Of a stretch of 52,402 nucleotides of DNA, positions 9,380 to 18,529 are shown in pieces (within the stretch, counting starts at the first letter, position 1; every line of letters starts with the position of its first letter). Below the pieces are notes generated by a model. It had not been told where the DNA came from and ran no database searches. It worked only from the letters and a program-made list of their open reading frames with translations. This stretch comes from Porticoccaceae bacterium UBA4026 (GTDB lineage Bacteria; Pseudomonadota; Gammaproteobacteria; Pseudomonadales; Porticoccaceae). The translations under genes and the position numbers were made by a program. The stretch covers positions 97,467 through 149,868 of the forward strand of contig DGAQ01000017.1 in the NCBI GenBank assembly GCA_002382445.1, given 5' to 3'.

Positions 9380-10155
9380 GGCTCTTTCTCTTCAGTTGAT
9401 CCTAAGGGTAAGATATCACGATCGTTCACCCGTCCTTCAATAATCTTTAGCTGATGGCTGTCACCCTTCTCCGTGTGACTTAACTGTACTAGCAAAAAAT
9501 CCCAGTCAGTGGCTAACCAAATAACAGTTTCACGAGTGCTGTTATCGTAGATTCTACGAATCTTAGTTGTATTCAGAGCCCCAATTGCCGTGGTTAGTAC
9601 CTCTGAAGCTACAATCTCATAATCATACTGTTTTGGCTCGTCGCGCGCCATAACGGGGTAGGAAAATACAGTTTTACCCTGCTTTAGGTCACGTCGTAAC
9701 TGTAACTTGTGGGTAACAATATCAAGTGTACCCAGTTCTAAATCGACGAGTTGGACCTTGTCGTTCTTAGCGTACCTTAGTTGTTTGTTGGGCCAGTCAA
9801 AGACCTGATTTTCCACCCGTGAGATGCCGACGAGCGAGCGTTTGTAATTGTATTCATAAGGAATAATTTGTTGTTGTTCGTTCACTACAAATTTTGCGCT
9901 TTCTTTGATCTTACCAAGGATACTTTTAGCATCCAATGTCTCGCTGTAAGAACCATCATCTAACCGTCGAAGTTGGTGGTGTGCTTTTATGTCGAATCCA
10001 CTGTAATTGGCGCTATATTCAGCGCTATAACTTGCTATTAGAGTATTTTTTGACGGTGTTGCGGTCGCGCCGGGACTTAGCAATGTTAGTGCGGATGAAA
10101 TAGTGATTAATCCGATCCCGCGCGTCAATTTTTGTAGTTTTGCTGGTCGGTTCAT
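9376..10155 (-). CDS. DUF3108 family exported protein
   Basis: This 259-aa protein has an N-terminal hydrophobic segment (about 13-33, ending near an ATA cleavage-like site), so it is probably exported. The body is beta-rich, with repeated aromatic and charged strands such as YSAEYSANYSGFDIKAHHQL and RRIYDNSTRETVIWLA, typical of DUF3108. It lies 56 bp downstream of purN, its usual position in gammaproteobacteria. Function is unknown. An envelope role is inferred only from the signal and the fold type. Its stop overlaps the DUF3014 start. Confidence 0.82.
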   Translation of the reverse strand: MNRPAKLQKLTRGIGLITISSALTLLSPGATATPSKNTLIASYSAEYSANYSGFDIKAHHQLRRLDDGSYSETLDAKSILGKIKESAKFVVNEQQQIIPYEYNYKRSLVGISRVENQVFDWPNKQLRYAKNDKVQLVDLELGTLDIVTHKLQLRRDLKQGKTVFSYPVMARDEPKQYDYEIVASEVLTTAIGALNTTKIRRIYDNSTRETVIWLATDWDFLLVQLSHTEKGDSHQLKIIEGRVNDRDILPLGSTEEKEP

Positions 10156-10211
10156 TAATGCCTGCAGAGGGTTTAAGTTAAGTCGATTAGGCTTTAGAGT
10201 GAGAAAATCGA

Positions 10212-10886
10212 TTAGCGTTGATTATTTTTATCAAATAATATTCCATTGCTTCCAATAAGGGTACCATCTAAAAAGGCTTTGCCATTTTCTGCCTTTAAAC
10301 GGCCGTCGCAAAACCATTGGACAACAGTTGGGTATATTCTATGCTCCACTTTTAAGACGCGCGCTGCTAAATCTTGAGCGCTATCGGTAGGCATAATCTC
10401 CACTTCTGCCTGGAGTATAGGTGGTCCGCCATCCAACTCTGGCGTAACAAAGTGTACGGTAGCCCCCGCTTTTGAGTCGCCCGCAGCTATGGCTCGCTGA
10501 TGGGTATCTAGGCCTTGATAAGCAGGGAGTAAGGATGGATGTATATTGAGAAGTTTGCCCTCAAACTGATTAACAAAGTCAGTGGTTAGGATGCGCATAA
10601 AGCCTGCCAAAACCACAAGGTCAGGCGAGAAGCTCTTAATGGCCTCTAAAAGGCGTAGATCAAACTCCGGTCTAGAGTTGAAGTCTCGGTGATCAATAAT
10701 AATGGTTGGAATATTGGCTGCAGTGGCGCGCTCTACTCCTTTAACGTTAGGCTTATTACTTATTACAGCGGTTATCTGAGCTTTTATTTTGTTATTGAGG
10801 CATGCATCGATGAGCGACTGCAGATTAGAGCCGCTACCGGAAATAAGGATGACGATACGAGGCCTTGGCTTTTGGCCAGCGCTCAT
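10212..10886 (-). CDS. purN: Phosphoribosylglycinamide formyltransferase (GART)
   Basis: This 224-aa enzyme transfers a formyl group from 10-formyl-THF to GAR in purine synthesis. The N-terminal motif ISGSGSNLQSLID (15-27) binds substrate. The catalytic set is Asn114/His116 (NIHPSLLP) and Asp152 (ELDGGP). A C-terminal extension of about ten residues follows the core. The start shares one base with the purM stop (TAATG), so the two consecutive pathway enzymes are translationally coupled. All key residues are present. Confidence 0.97.
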   Translation of the reverse strand: MSAGQKPRPRIVILISGSGSNLQSLIDACLNNKIKAQITAVISNKPNVKGVERATAANIPTIIIDHRDFNSRPEFDLRLLEAIKSFSPDLVVLAGFMRILTTDFVNQFEGKLLNIHPSLLPAYQGLDTHQRAIAAGDSKAGATVHFVTPELDGGPPILQAEVEIMPTDSAQDLAARVLKVEHRIYPTVVQWFCDGRLKAENGKAFLDGTLIGSNGILFDKNNQR

Positions 10887-11938
10887 TAGGCTAGTCCTAA
10901 TAATTGCACCTGCTCGTCGCCGGCTTGCATAGCCTCAATAGTGCCGAGAATAAAGGCAGTTTCGCCACCAGCAGCTAAAATAGCTAATGCTGCCTGTGCG
11001 GTTGAGGAAGGTACACAGATTACCATGCCGACACCACAATTAAGCGTGCGATGCATCTCATGTTCATCAATATTGCCACCCTGTTGTAACCAGTCAAAAA
11101 CAGAAGGGCGCACCCAAGATTTTGTGTCAATTATTGCTTTAGCATTTGCCGGAAGTACACGAGGAATATTTTCCAATAAACCACCGCCAGTAATATGGGC
11201 CAGGGCGTGCACAGGGGACTGTGCAATTAGACCAAGTAGTGATTTCACATAGATCTTTGTGGGCTCCATTAGCAAATCAATCAGTAGTTTGCCGTCAATT
11301 TTGGTCTTCGCTGGGTCTGTATTAGTGATCTGAAGAACCTTGCGTATCAGAGAGTAGCCGTTGGAATGAGGTCCGCTAGAGGCCAGTCCTATCAATGTGT
11401 CACCTACCGCAACTTGGCTGCCGTCGATGAGCTTGGATTTTTCAGCAATACCAACACAAAATCCAGCAAGATCATAATCTTGACCTTCATACATGCCGGG
11501 CATTTCAGCCGTTTCACCGCCAATTAAAGAGCAGCCTGATAGTTCACATCCGTCAGCTATACCATTAACGACAGCTGCCGCTGTTTCGATGTCGAGCTTC
11601 CCTGTTGCATAATAATCGAGGAAAAATAGAGGCTCTGCGCCGCACACAATGAGATCGTTAACACACATGGCGACTAAGTCAATACCAACAGTGTCATGCC
11701 TGTTATGATCTAGCGCTAGCCGAAGCTTGGTGCCTACACCGTCCGTACCAGAAACCAACACAGGTTCTTTGTACCCTGTGGGCAGTTCAAAAAGTGCTCC
11801 AAACCCACCCAGACCGGCCATTACTTCGGGACGGCGAGTGCGCTTTGCGGCACCCTTGATTTTTTCGATCAGAGCATTACCTGCATCAATATCGACACCA
11901 GCATCTTTGTAGCTCAAAGATTGACTTTTTTCGGACAT
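10886..11938 (-). CDS. purM: Phosphoribosylformylglycinamidine cyclo-ligase (AIRS)
   Basis: This 350-aa enzyme makes AIR from FGAM with ATP. The N-terminal SYKDAGVDIDAGN, the internal GTDGVGTKLRLA and GGETAEMPGMY segments are diagnostic. Length is normal. It is the first gene of the minus-strand group purM-purN-DUF3108-DUF3014 and diverges from a DUF2066 gene across 153 bp. I see no clear PurR-type operator in that gap. Confidence 0.98.
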   Translation of the reverse strand: MSEKSQSLSYKDAGVDIDAGNALIEKIKGAAKRTRRPEVMAGLGGFGALFELPTGYKEPVLVSGTDGVGTKLRLALDHNRHDTVGIDLVAMCVNDLIVCGAEPLFFLDYYATGKLDIETAAAVVNGIADGCELSGCSLIGGETAEMPGMYEGQDYDLAGFCVGIAEKSKLIDGSQVAVGDTLIGLASSGPHSNGYSLIRKVLQITNTDPAKTKIDGKLLIDLLMEPTKIYVKSLLGLIAQSPVHALAHITGGGLLENIPRVLPANAKAIIDTKSWVRPSVFDWLQQGGNIDEHEMHRTLNCGVGMVICVPSSTAQAALAILAAGGETAFILGTIEAMQAGDEQVQLLGLA

Positions 11939-12091
11939 GGGGTGGTTCCTTTGGAAAAGGGCTATTTTAGCGCGGCTGATAGGCAGGCGCTATTTTTTAA
12001 TTAATGTTATTTTACTCTGTCTATTTCTCAGCATAGGAGTCTAATCTTGATTAACCACTGGTACAATATGAGACATTAGATTGGAGTAAGT

Positions 12092-13189
12092 ATGTTGCGG
12101 CGTCTTTTGGTTCTAGTATTGTTCTTCGTCAGCCCCTATTGTGCGGCTGCGGAAGTTAATGATTTATATAGTGCACTGGTGCCTATTACCGATCAAGGCT
12201 CATCTGCGAGAGATCAGGGGGTGCGGGATGCATTACAAAATGTACTCATAAAATTAACCGGTAATAGTCAAACGTTTCAATCCGCTCGTCTCGCTCCATT
12301 TATCAGTGACGCTAATGGTTATGTCGACGCGTTAAGCTTTGAGGACTTGCCCCTTAGCTTAAGCCCAATAAATAACCCGTTGGATAGTCCGAGTTTTGGC
12401 CTGAGAGTTAAATTCTCGCGCTCGACGATTGATTTATTGATTCGACAGGCACAGTTACCCGTTTTGCCCTCAAACAGGCCGACATTTTTAGTTTGGATGG
12501 TCCGTGATGATCCGATCGTTGGGCGTGGCTTTATTGGGGAAGACTTGGCGGCAGAGAGTGCCGCAAACTCTATCGACGCAGCTTTTTTGGCGCGTTTTGA
12601 TCGAGTGATGCAATCCCGCGGAATCCCCTACATACTGCCCACCTTTGATCTAGAGGACCAATTAGCATTACCTGTAGAGCAAGCTTGGAATCTAGCGCCT
12701 GATAACCTTGCATCGGCTTCCCAGCGATATCAAGTAGATGGCTGGATCGCCTTGAGATTTTATCGCACATCCACAGGAGAGATTCGGGGGTCTTGGTTAT
12801 ATCAGGCGGGAGGTCGTCGACAGTTAGGCGATTTTCGCTCTGAGGGGGATGAAATATTTTTAGAGACGACCGTTGATAATATACTCGACCGTCTAACTCG
12901 ATCTTTCAGTTATATACCTCGTACAGACACTAATGAATTATTACTGGAAATTTACAATGTTAATTCATATAGCGCCTACCAATCGGTGCTTAATCAGCTA
13001 AAAAAGTTAGAGGTTATAGACTCGGTTGATCTGTTTTCAGTAAGAGGAAATAAAATTACCATGTCGGTGGGGGCTGAAGGTGGTCTGGAGCTGCTGAGCA
13101 ATGCTCTAGTGCGCAGTGGCCGATTTCGCGATCGAAATATCGACATAGAGATAGACAATCAGCAGCTTACTTTCGATTGGATTAAATAA
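12092..13189 (+). CDS. DUF2066 family exported protein
   Basis: This 365-aa protein has a clear signal peptide (MLRRLLVLVLFFVSPYCAAA). It begins with the DUF2066 signature EVNDLYSALVPITDQGSSARD and a conserved LIKLTGN segment. The family is periplasmic, of unknown function, and typically encoded between purM and hda in gammaproteobacteria, as here. The stop overlaps the hda start (TAATG). In many relatives an AI-2E-type transporter gene lies between the two, and it is absent here. No enzyme motif is visible. Confidence 0.85.
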   Translation: MLRRLLVLVLFFVSPYCAAAEVNDLYSALVPITDQGSSARDQGVRDALQNVLIKLTGNSQTFQSARLAPFISDANGYVDALSFEDLPLSLSPINNPLDSPSFGLRVKFSRSTIDLLIRQAQLPVLPSNRPTFLVWMVRDDPIVGRGFIGEDLAAESAANSIDAAFLARFDRVMQSRGIPYILPTFDLEDQLALPVEQAWNLAPDNLASASQRYQVDGWIALRFYRTSTGEIRGSWLYQAGGRRQLGDFRSEGDEIFLETTVDNILDRLTRSFSYIPRTDTNELLLEIYNVNSYSAYQSVLNQLKKLEVIDSVDLFSVRGNKITMSVGAEGGLELLSNALVRSGRFRDRNIDIEIDNQQLTFDWIK

Positions 13190-13890
13190 TGAACAATTTT
13201 CAACAGCTTAGTTTGCCAGTTGCCTTGGATGATCAGGCGACCTTTGACAACTTTTATGCTCCCAACGGCACGCCACAACATATGGCGACTTTTTTATTAA
13301 AAGATGATGGTAGGCGTTTTGCCTATCTGTCTGGTGGCAGTGGCTCTGGCCTGTCCCATCTTCTTCAGGCGAGCTGTCAGACCAGCGCGCTTGGGCATAA
13401 TTTGGGTGCTATTTATTTACCCTTAAAGGAATTGTGCGACTACCCTCCGGAGCAGGTTTTCGAAGGCCTCGAAGTCGCCCCAATAGTCTGCATTGACGAC
13501 TTACAGTTGGTCGCACATCTTGAGGAATGGCAGGTACCTCTTTTTAACCTATTTAACCGTTGCCGAGATAGTGGTTGTCGCCTCATTATTTCTGCTCACA
13601 GCAGTCCCGATCAGTTGGGATTAAAGTTAATGGATTTACTGTCCAGACTACAGTCGGGTGTATCTCTGCATTTACCAGCCTACAAAGACCAAGATCAGCG
13701 TCGCCTTATACAGTATCGCGCTAATAGCCGCGGGTTATATTTGTCTGATGAAGTGGCTAATTTCTTACTCAATCGACTGCCTAGAAGCAGTCATGCCATG
13801 ATGGAAGCGCTGGAGGCCTTAGATAAAGCGTCCCTTCAGGAACAGCGAAGATTGACGCTGCCTTTTGTTAAAGTGGTTCTCAATTTATGA
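13189..13890 (+). CDS. hda: DnaA regulatory inactivator Hda
   Basis: This 233-aa AAA+ protein is related to DnaA domain III. It has a P-loop-like LSGGSGSGLSHLL, a Walker B-like VCIDDLQLV and a sensor II-type C-terminal helix region (PRSSHAMMEALEALDKAS). The N-terminal QQLSLPVAL contains the clamp-binding motif (QxxLxLP-like) that tethers Hda to the sliding clamp. In the family, Hda-clamp stimulates ATP hydrolysis by DnaA after initiation. The start is coupled to the upstream DUF2066 gene. Confidence 0.93.
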   Translation: MNNFQQLSLPVALDDQATFDNFYAPNGTPQHMATFLLKDDGRRFAYLSGGSGSGLSHLLQASCQTSALGHNLGAIYLPLKELCDYPPEQVFEGLEVAPIVCIDDLQLVAHLEEWQVPLFNLFNRCRDSGCRLIISAHSSPDQLGLKLMDLLSRLQSGVSLHLPAYKDQDQRRLIQYRANSRGLYLSDEVANFLLNRLPRSSHAMMEALEALDKASLQEQRRLTLPFVKVVLNL

Positions 13891-13947
13891 CCCTAACATT
13901 GAAGTATTAATAAGCATTTCAATAATATGCATCAGCGCTTTGTTGGA

Positions 13948-14417
13948 TCAATCTAGGTCTAGTCTCAGTGCGTGATTATCTTTAATGAGCTTTTCGATTT
14001 TGCCTTGTGCATTCAGTCGATCAAACGCATCTACCATACTTGGGTCAAACTACTTTTCTTTATTAACATGCCAATAATCTATCCCAGGCTGAATGCTTTA
14101 CTCTTCTTTATAGTAAGGGGGTTAAGCAAGACATCAACTAAGGCTGCTACGCGCGCTGCTAGAGGTGTTCGTTCGCCTTTAAGTCTATTTCCGTTCCGGT
14201 GTTCGTGATGACCTAGCGCCATATCTTTGGCCAACCCGATACGACTCATGGGGCTTAGAATAGAGCTGCATATTATCCTGTGCGTGCACATTATTTGAAA
14301 TTCATCTTCCACTAGTTTGACGGGTTTTTGTAATATAGAATTAGGAATACCCATTTTACCCACGTTATGAAGTCGAGATGTTGGCCCCAAATGTTTTGGC
14401 TCCTCCTGATAGAGCAA
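13948..14417 (-). pseudogene. Decayed HD-GYP domain phosphodiesterase fragment
   Basis: Minus-strand frames carry a broken HD-GYP domain. From about 14417 one frame reads LHNVGKMGIPNSILQKPVKL, like the family's LHDIGKIGIPDAILLKPGKL, then GHHEHRNG and KGERTPLAARVAALVDVL. This frame stops near 14079. After a frame change FDPSMVDAFDRLNAQGKIEK continues to a stop at 13950-13948, matching the usual HFDPxLVDAF end of the domain. The HD metal pair is HN here, the GYP residues are deleted (NGNRLKGE), and at least one stop and one frameshift separate the pieces. It is a relic of a cyclic-di-GMP phosphodiesterase-like gene. The upstream half is not recognisable. Confidence 0.78.
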
Positions 14418-14464
14418 AGACTGTGGTTTTTCCTAAAGTAGTTGCCGTTTCTTCCAAGCTTATG

Positions 14465-14496
14465 GCAGAAAACCTTAGAATTTTAGGGTTTTCTGC
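14465..14496. repeat. Near-perfect inverted repeat downstream of sppA
   Basis: GCAGAAAACCTTAGAA is followed by TTTTAGGGTTTTCTGC, two 16-base arms that pair except for two G-T wobbles. It lies 26-57 bases after the sppA stop. It could end the sppA transcript, but the T-tract is inside the stem rather than after it, so it is not a standard intrinsic terminator. Confidence 0.5.
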
Positions 14497-14521
14497 TGGC
14501 AGTTAGGGTATTGCGATTTGT

Positions 14522-16378
14522 CTACAGGGGGCAGTCATCGCAGTATAAATAGAGCCCTCTAGGGTCATTGAGGTTGTCGATCATCATCAAGGGTCCGAAC
14601 ATTTTTTTAGCATAATGTTGAATACTTTGAGGAATACCAGCTTTAAACGTAGATCCCAATCCTAGTCGGTGCAGAGAGGCAGTAATATTGCCGTTTATTT
14701 CAGTTAACAGGGCTTCCACTGGCGACATCTGCTTACGTCGATAGTTAATTTGATAGTCATCTAGGTCAGCAAGTTCTGCGGCCACTTCTATGGCATCCTT
14801 AAGATCGCCTAGTTCATCAATCAAACCATTAGCTAATGCTTGGTTGCCAGTCCAGACTCGGCCCTGTGCGATTTCATGGACTTTATCAGATGTTGAGTCA
14901 CGACCCTTAGCGACAAGGTCGATAAAACGCGTGTAGATATTATCCACACCGGCTTGGAAAATAGCCTTCGTTTGTTTGCTTAAAGGTCGGTCAATTTGCA
15001 TCATAGATGATATATCAGTTGTGCCAACGCCATCTGAATAGATACCCAATTTTGCTAAAGATTGGCCAATAGTTGGGATAACCCCCCAAACGCCAATTGA
15101 TCCCGTTATGGTCGTCGACATAGCTAAGACGCGGTCAGTTTCCGCCGCAATCCAATAGCCGCCAGAGGCTGCCACGCTGCTCATAGAGACCACTACAGGA
15201 ATGCCTTTTTTACGAGTGGCATTGATGGAGTCGCGAATAATTTCCGAGGCAAAAGCGCTACCACCACCGCTATCAATACGCAGTACAACTGCCTTCACGC
15301 TCTCATCTTCACGTAGTTCCGAGAAAATTTCTGCTAGGGTGTCTCCGCCAATGCTTCCCTCCGGCTGCTGACCATCCATAATTGTGCCGCTGGCTACTAC
15401 TACGGCTATTTGGTTATCTTTGTCAGAATATTGACTAGCGCTGAGCCGCGTATTAGACAGGTAACTATCCATGTCGATACTATCAAATTGACCCTCTGAG
15501 CCAGGGATAGTGGCATTTAAATATTCCTTAATCTCTGTTCGAGTAGCAATGACATCAACTAATCCAGCTTCTTTGGCCAGGGCTGCTGAGTCCCCGCCAT
15601 TCGCCACCAGAGTGAGATGGAAATTATTAGCATATTCATTTATAGCGCCCGATTCAAGGAATCGCAAACCCTCTACCTCGGTTCCATAAAATTGCCACAG
15701 GTCTTCAAGTAACAGGCGCGTTTCTTCGCGCACCTGAGGGGACATACTGTTACCCATTAGTGGCTCCACCGCGCTTTTATATTGGCCCGCCCTAAAGATG
15801 TTCACCCTTATCTTCATTTTGTCGAGGGCTTCTTTAAAGTAACTCCGATAAGAGCCAAAGCCCGTTATCATTACCCCACCAAGAGGGTTGAGCATAATTT
15901 CATCGGCGTGAGCGGCAAGAAAATACTGTGATTGGGTAAAGTTATCCCCGATGGCAATAATAGTCTTTTCTGCGCCAAAACGTTTCAGCGCCGAGCCAAT
16001 TTCTTCCAACTTGCTCAAACTGCCACCGGCCATGTAACCCGTATCAAGAACCAAGTGTGTAATCCTGTCGTCATTGCGTGCTGAATCTAAAGCCTCGACG
16101 ACATCTCTAACCAGCGTTTCAGAATTTTCTTGGCCATCTTGGAAAAGAATCTTATTGAATGGATCAATGTATGTTTTTTGATCAACAAGAAATCCCTGGG
16201 GGGCAAGATAAAGTGCGCCTTTCTCAGGAATTGACTGCAGGTTATCAGCAAACATACCTCCAATAACGAGGATAAAAACCGCAAAGATTAAAAAGCTAAA
16301 GACGTTCCTAATGGCGGTAAAAATATTGCCAATGATTCTAAAGACTCGCCTAAAAAGGCCAGGTTTTTTCTCGGTCAT
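14522..16378 (-). CDS. sppA: Signal peptide peptidase SppA, 67K type
   Basis: This 618-aa inner membrane serine protease degrades leftover signal peptides. One N-terminal membrane helix (about 24-44) is followed by tandem ClpP-like S49 domains. The catalytic dyad is split between the halves: Lys201 in GQYKSAVEPLMG and Ser405 in SSVAASGGYWIAA. This matches the long, two-domain E. coli-type enzyme. A DUF2069 gene lies upstream on the same strand, and an HD-GYP relic and a long inverted repeat lie downstream. Confidence 0.96.
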   Translation of the reverse strand: MTEKKPGLFRRVFRIIGNIFTAIRNVFSFLIFAVFILVIGGMFADNLQSIPEKGALYLAPQGFLVDQKTYIDPFNKILFQDGQENSETLVRDVVEALDSARNDDRITHLVLDTGYMAGGSLSKLEEIGSALKRFGAEKTIIAIGDNFTQSQYFLAAHADEIMLNPLGGVMITGFGSYRSYFKEALDKMKIRVNIFRAGQYKSAVEPLMGNSMSPQVREETRLLLEDLWQFYGTEVEGLRFLESGAINEYANNFHLTLVANGGDSAALAKEAGLVDVIATRTEIKEYLNATIPGSEGQFDSIDMDSYLSNTRLSASQYSDKDNQIAVVVASGTIMDGQQPEGSIGGDTLAEIFSELREDESVKAVVLRIDSGGGSAFASEIIRDSINATRKKGIPVVVSMSSVAASGGYWIAAETDRVLAMSTTITGSIGVWGVIPTIGQSLAKLGIYSDGVGTTDISSMMQIDRPLSKQTKAIFQAGVDNIYTRFIDLVAKGRDSTSDKVHEIAQGRVWTGNQALANGLIDELGDLKDAIEVAAELADLDDYQINYRRKQMSPVEALLTEINGNITASLHRLGLGSTFKAGIPQSIQHYAKKMFGPLMMIDNLNDPRGLYLYCDDCPL

Positions 16379-16405
16379 TTGAAGATCCTTTTAAAGTCTA
16401 ATTAG

Positions 16406-16753
16406 TCATCTCAGATTATATTTTTGTGTTACACGTGCTGTTACAGAGGCTGAGCTAAATAATATAACAATCAGCGCTAGCTCTACAATATCCAGAAATA
16501 AGGGTTCGGGATTACTCATTCTACCGACCGCTATCGCGAAGTATAGCAAGAGCACAAAGCCTAGCCAGATTAGAGTGCGTATTTCGCCCCTAATTATCCC
16601 AGGGATAAAGATCACTAGGGGCAGGAGATATAAGAAATAAATAGTGCCGGGCGCATTTTTCAGCCAAAGATTCACCGCCAGCGTGATGAGTAGAAGGAAA
16701 AAACTTCCACGGGTGGCGAGTTGTGCGGTTGACAAAATTGCTTCAACTTTCAA
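16406..16753 (-). CDS. DUF2069 family small membrane protein
   Basis: This 115-aa protein has about four hydrophobic helices and the LKNAPGTIYFLYLLPLVIFIPGI pattern typical of DUF2069, a family of small inner membrane proteins of unknown function. Its setting next to wrbA and arsC recurs in Pseudomonas and relatives. It begins about 50 bp after wrbA ends and lies 27 bp before sppA, so it may be co-transcribed with either. The first residues overlap no recognisable signal peptide. Confidence 0.78.
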   Translation of the reverse strand: MKVEAILSTAQLATRGSFFLLLITLAVNLWLKNAPGTIYFLYLLPLVIFIPGIIRGEIRTLIWLGFVLLLYFAIAVGRMSNPEPLFLDIVELALIVILFSSASVTARVTQKYNLR

Positions 16754-16801
16754 GAATGGGCGCCCTGATATTGTCTAAGGTTAAGGTTCGCAACGTACAT
16801 T

Positions 16802-17398
16802 TTATGAAGTTAACTTTTTTGCCAGGGTAGCTATGCGGTGACCCTGAGCTCTAGCTATTTGAATCTCAGTGCCACTCAGAGCGTCTGCTTCTACATGACT
16901 GGCACCATAGGGCGTCCCGCCGCTCTTTGTCTTAGAAAGAGCAGGCTCAGAATAGGGCACCCCAGCAATCACCATGCCATGGTGTAATAGGGGCAAAATC
17001 ATTGACAATAGGGTCGATTCTTGACCGCCATGTAGGCTGGATGTTGAGGTAAAAGCACCTGCAGGCTTGTTGATTAGCGCGCCGCTCAGCCAAAGACCTG
17101 ATGTTCCGTCAATAAAATACTTTAAGGGTGCTGCCATATTTCCGAATCGAGTTGGGCTGCCGATCAGTAATCCGGCACAATTTGCCAGATCATCTTCACT
17201 GCAGTAAATATCGCCCTCATCGGGAATATCATCTTCAATCGCTTCACAGACAGCTGACACTGTGGGCACAGTGCGAAGCTTGGCCTCTACTCCTGCGTTT
17301 TCAACCCCGAGTGCTATCTGTTCTGCTAGCATTTTAACATGCCCGTGGCGGCTGTAATAAAGCACTAAGACATAGGGTGTATTTATTCCAGAGTCCAT
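16802..17398 (-). CDS. wrbA: WrbA-type NAD(P)H:quinone oxidoreductase
   Basis: This 198-aa flavodoxin-like enzyme carries out two-electron reduction of quinones. The N-terminal VLVLYYSRHGHVKMLAEQIA forms the FMN phosphate loop. The core IGSPTRFGNMAAPLKYFIDG and the later SSLHGGQESTLLSMILPLLHHGM are diagnostic of WrbA. Its ATG shares a base with the stop of arsC (TAATG), so translation is coupled. The arsC-wrbA-DUF2069 order is conserved among pseudomonad-like genomes. Likely cytoplasmic, in oxidative stress defence. Confidence 0.94.
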   Translation of the reverse strand: MDSGINTPYVLVLYYSRHGHVKMLAEQIALGVENAGVEAKLRTVPTVSAVCEAIEDDIPDEGDIYCSEDDLANCAGLLIGSPTRFGNMAAPLKYFIDGTSGLWLSGALINKPAGAFTSTSSLHGGQESTLLSMILPLLHHGMVIAGVPYSEPALSKTKSGGTPYGASHVEADALSGTEIQIARAQGHRIATLAKKLTS

Positions 17399-17742
17399 TA
17401 CATTATCTCCCGTACATTTTCGGGCGGTCGTCCTATCACCGCTCTTTCACCAGACACGACGATTGGCCGCTCGATTAATTTCGGGTATTTGATCATAGCG
17501 TCGATTAATTGGGCTTCAGTAACGTCTTTTTCACCTAAATGGTTGTCTTTGAATTCACTCTCTGAGCGCCTAATTAATTCCTTAGGTGCCATGTTAAGCT
17601 TCGCCAATAAACTCGAGAGAGTTGGCTTATCTATAGGTGTTTCCAGGTAGAGGACGATATTTAATTCGACGTTCGCCGATTGCAAAATATCTAATGTCTG
17701 TCGTGACTTGGAACATCGAGGGTTGTGGTAAATAGTAATCAT
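17398..17742 (-). CDS. arsC: Arsenate reductase (ArsC/Spx fold, glutaredoxin-type)
   Basis: This 114-aa thioredoxin-fold protein has the catalytic Cys10 in YHNPRCSKSRQTLDIL. The RRSESEFK and RPIVVSGERAVIGRPPENV segments match glutathione/glutaredoxin-linked arsenate reductases of the ArsC (YffB-related) family. No ars efflux genes are nearby. The call is therefore by family; a general redox role is possible. It is the first gene of the unit arsC-wrbA. Confidence 0.9.
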   Translation of the reverse strand: MITIYHNPRCSKSRQTLDILQSANVELNIVLYLETPIDKPTLSSLLAKLNMAPKELIRRSESEFKDNHLGEKDVTEAQLIDAMIKYPKLIERPIVVSGERAVIGRPPENVREIM

Positions 17743-17955
17743 TAAATTTAATAAGATTGCGAATTTATGTTCATTGTAAGGCCAATTATGTAAAACCCAA
17801 AGACAAGTTCGAGAAGTCTATTGTTTGATAGATTGGATTGTGGGTATTCTGGCTACGCCAACTAAAACATATGGTGTAAACTACGATCTGTTTCCTCGCC
17901 TATACACAACTGATAGGTATTAATCAATTCCTTTAGCCGGTGATGCGTTGTTTTA

Positions 17956-17967
17956 GTTACCGGTAAC
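17956..17967. repeat. 12-bp perfect palindrome upstream of the thioredoxin-like gene
   Basis: GTTACCGGTAAC is self-complementary and lies 41 bases before the chosen start of the thioredoxin-like gene and 214 bases before arsC, in the divergent gap. It may be an operator half or a chance palindrome. No regulator can be named. Confidence 0.3.
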
Positions 17968-18008
17968 CTACTCGCCATGATGTTGGCAATATGTGGAAAG
18001 AAAATTTT

Positions 18009-18440
18009 ATGTTAATAAGAATTCTACTGGCAACCTGCTTACTATTGGGTTGCTCAAGCGATGTTAGTTACTCCTTGGTTCAGGGTGGAAGTCTTAATCT
18101 GTCAAACCCTGGAAAGGTCGTCGTGATTAATTATTGGGCTATCTGGTGTGCACCTTGCCGAAAAGAAATTCCTGAACTTAACGAATTGGCAACGCATAAT
18201 CCTGAAAAACTGACAGTGGTGGGCGTCAATTTTGATGAATCACGGGGAGAAAAATTGCTAGGTGAAATAGAAAAGTTAGGTATTGAATTTCCGAGTCTTG
18301 TTGAAGACCCTCGTTCTATTTGGGGGCTTGGACCTGTGACTATACTCCCTGAGACCTTGATTATCAGTGCTGAAGGGAAGTTGTTGCATCGATTGATCGG
18401 GCCGCAGACATTGTCCTCGATCGAGGCGCTTTTGAAGTAG
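18009..18440 (+). CDS. TlpA/ResA-like thioredoxin-fold lipoprotein
   Basis: This 143-aa protein starts with a lipoprotein signal (MLIRILLATCLLLGCSS; lipid Cys15) and a thioredoxin fold with WCAPC at 46-50 (Cys47, Cys50). A cis-Pro region GPVTILPETLII lies further on. The start at 18009 places a GGAAAG site upstream and starts right at the signal; an ATG at 17991 would add six residues. Members act in the periplasm as thiol:disulfide reductases, often for cytochrome c or metal proteins. No cytochrome genes are nearby, so the partner is unknown. A TlpA-like gene near arsC/wrbA is also seen in pseudomonads. Confidence 0.85.
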   Translation: MLIRILLATCLLLGCSSDVSYSLVQGGSLNLSNPGKVVVINYWAIWCAPCRKEIPELNELATHNPEKLTVVGVNFDESRGEKLLGEIEKLGIEFPSLVEDPRSIWGLGPVTILPETLIISAEGKLLHRLIGPQTLSSIEALLK

Positions 18441-18529
18441 AGACCCCCAATAGGGTATATGATTAGTCGATTTTAGTGGTTTACAGTGGATTTATATTGA
18501 GTTGTTTAAACGTTTGATAAGAGGTGGTT

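Noticed and set aside
13972..14208. 78-codon plus-strand frame between hda and sppA
   Set aside because: It is antisense to the HD-GYP relic and has no ribosome-binding site or known similarity.
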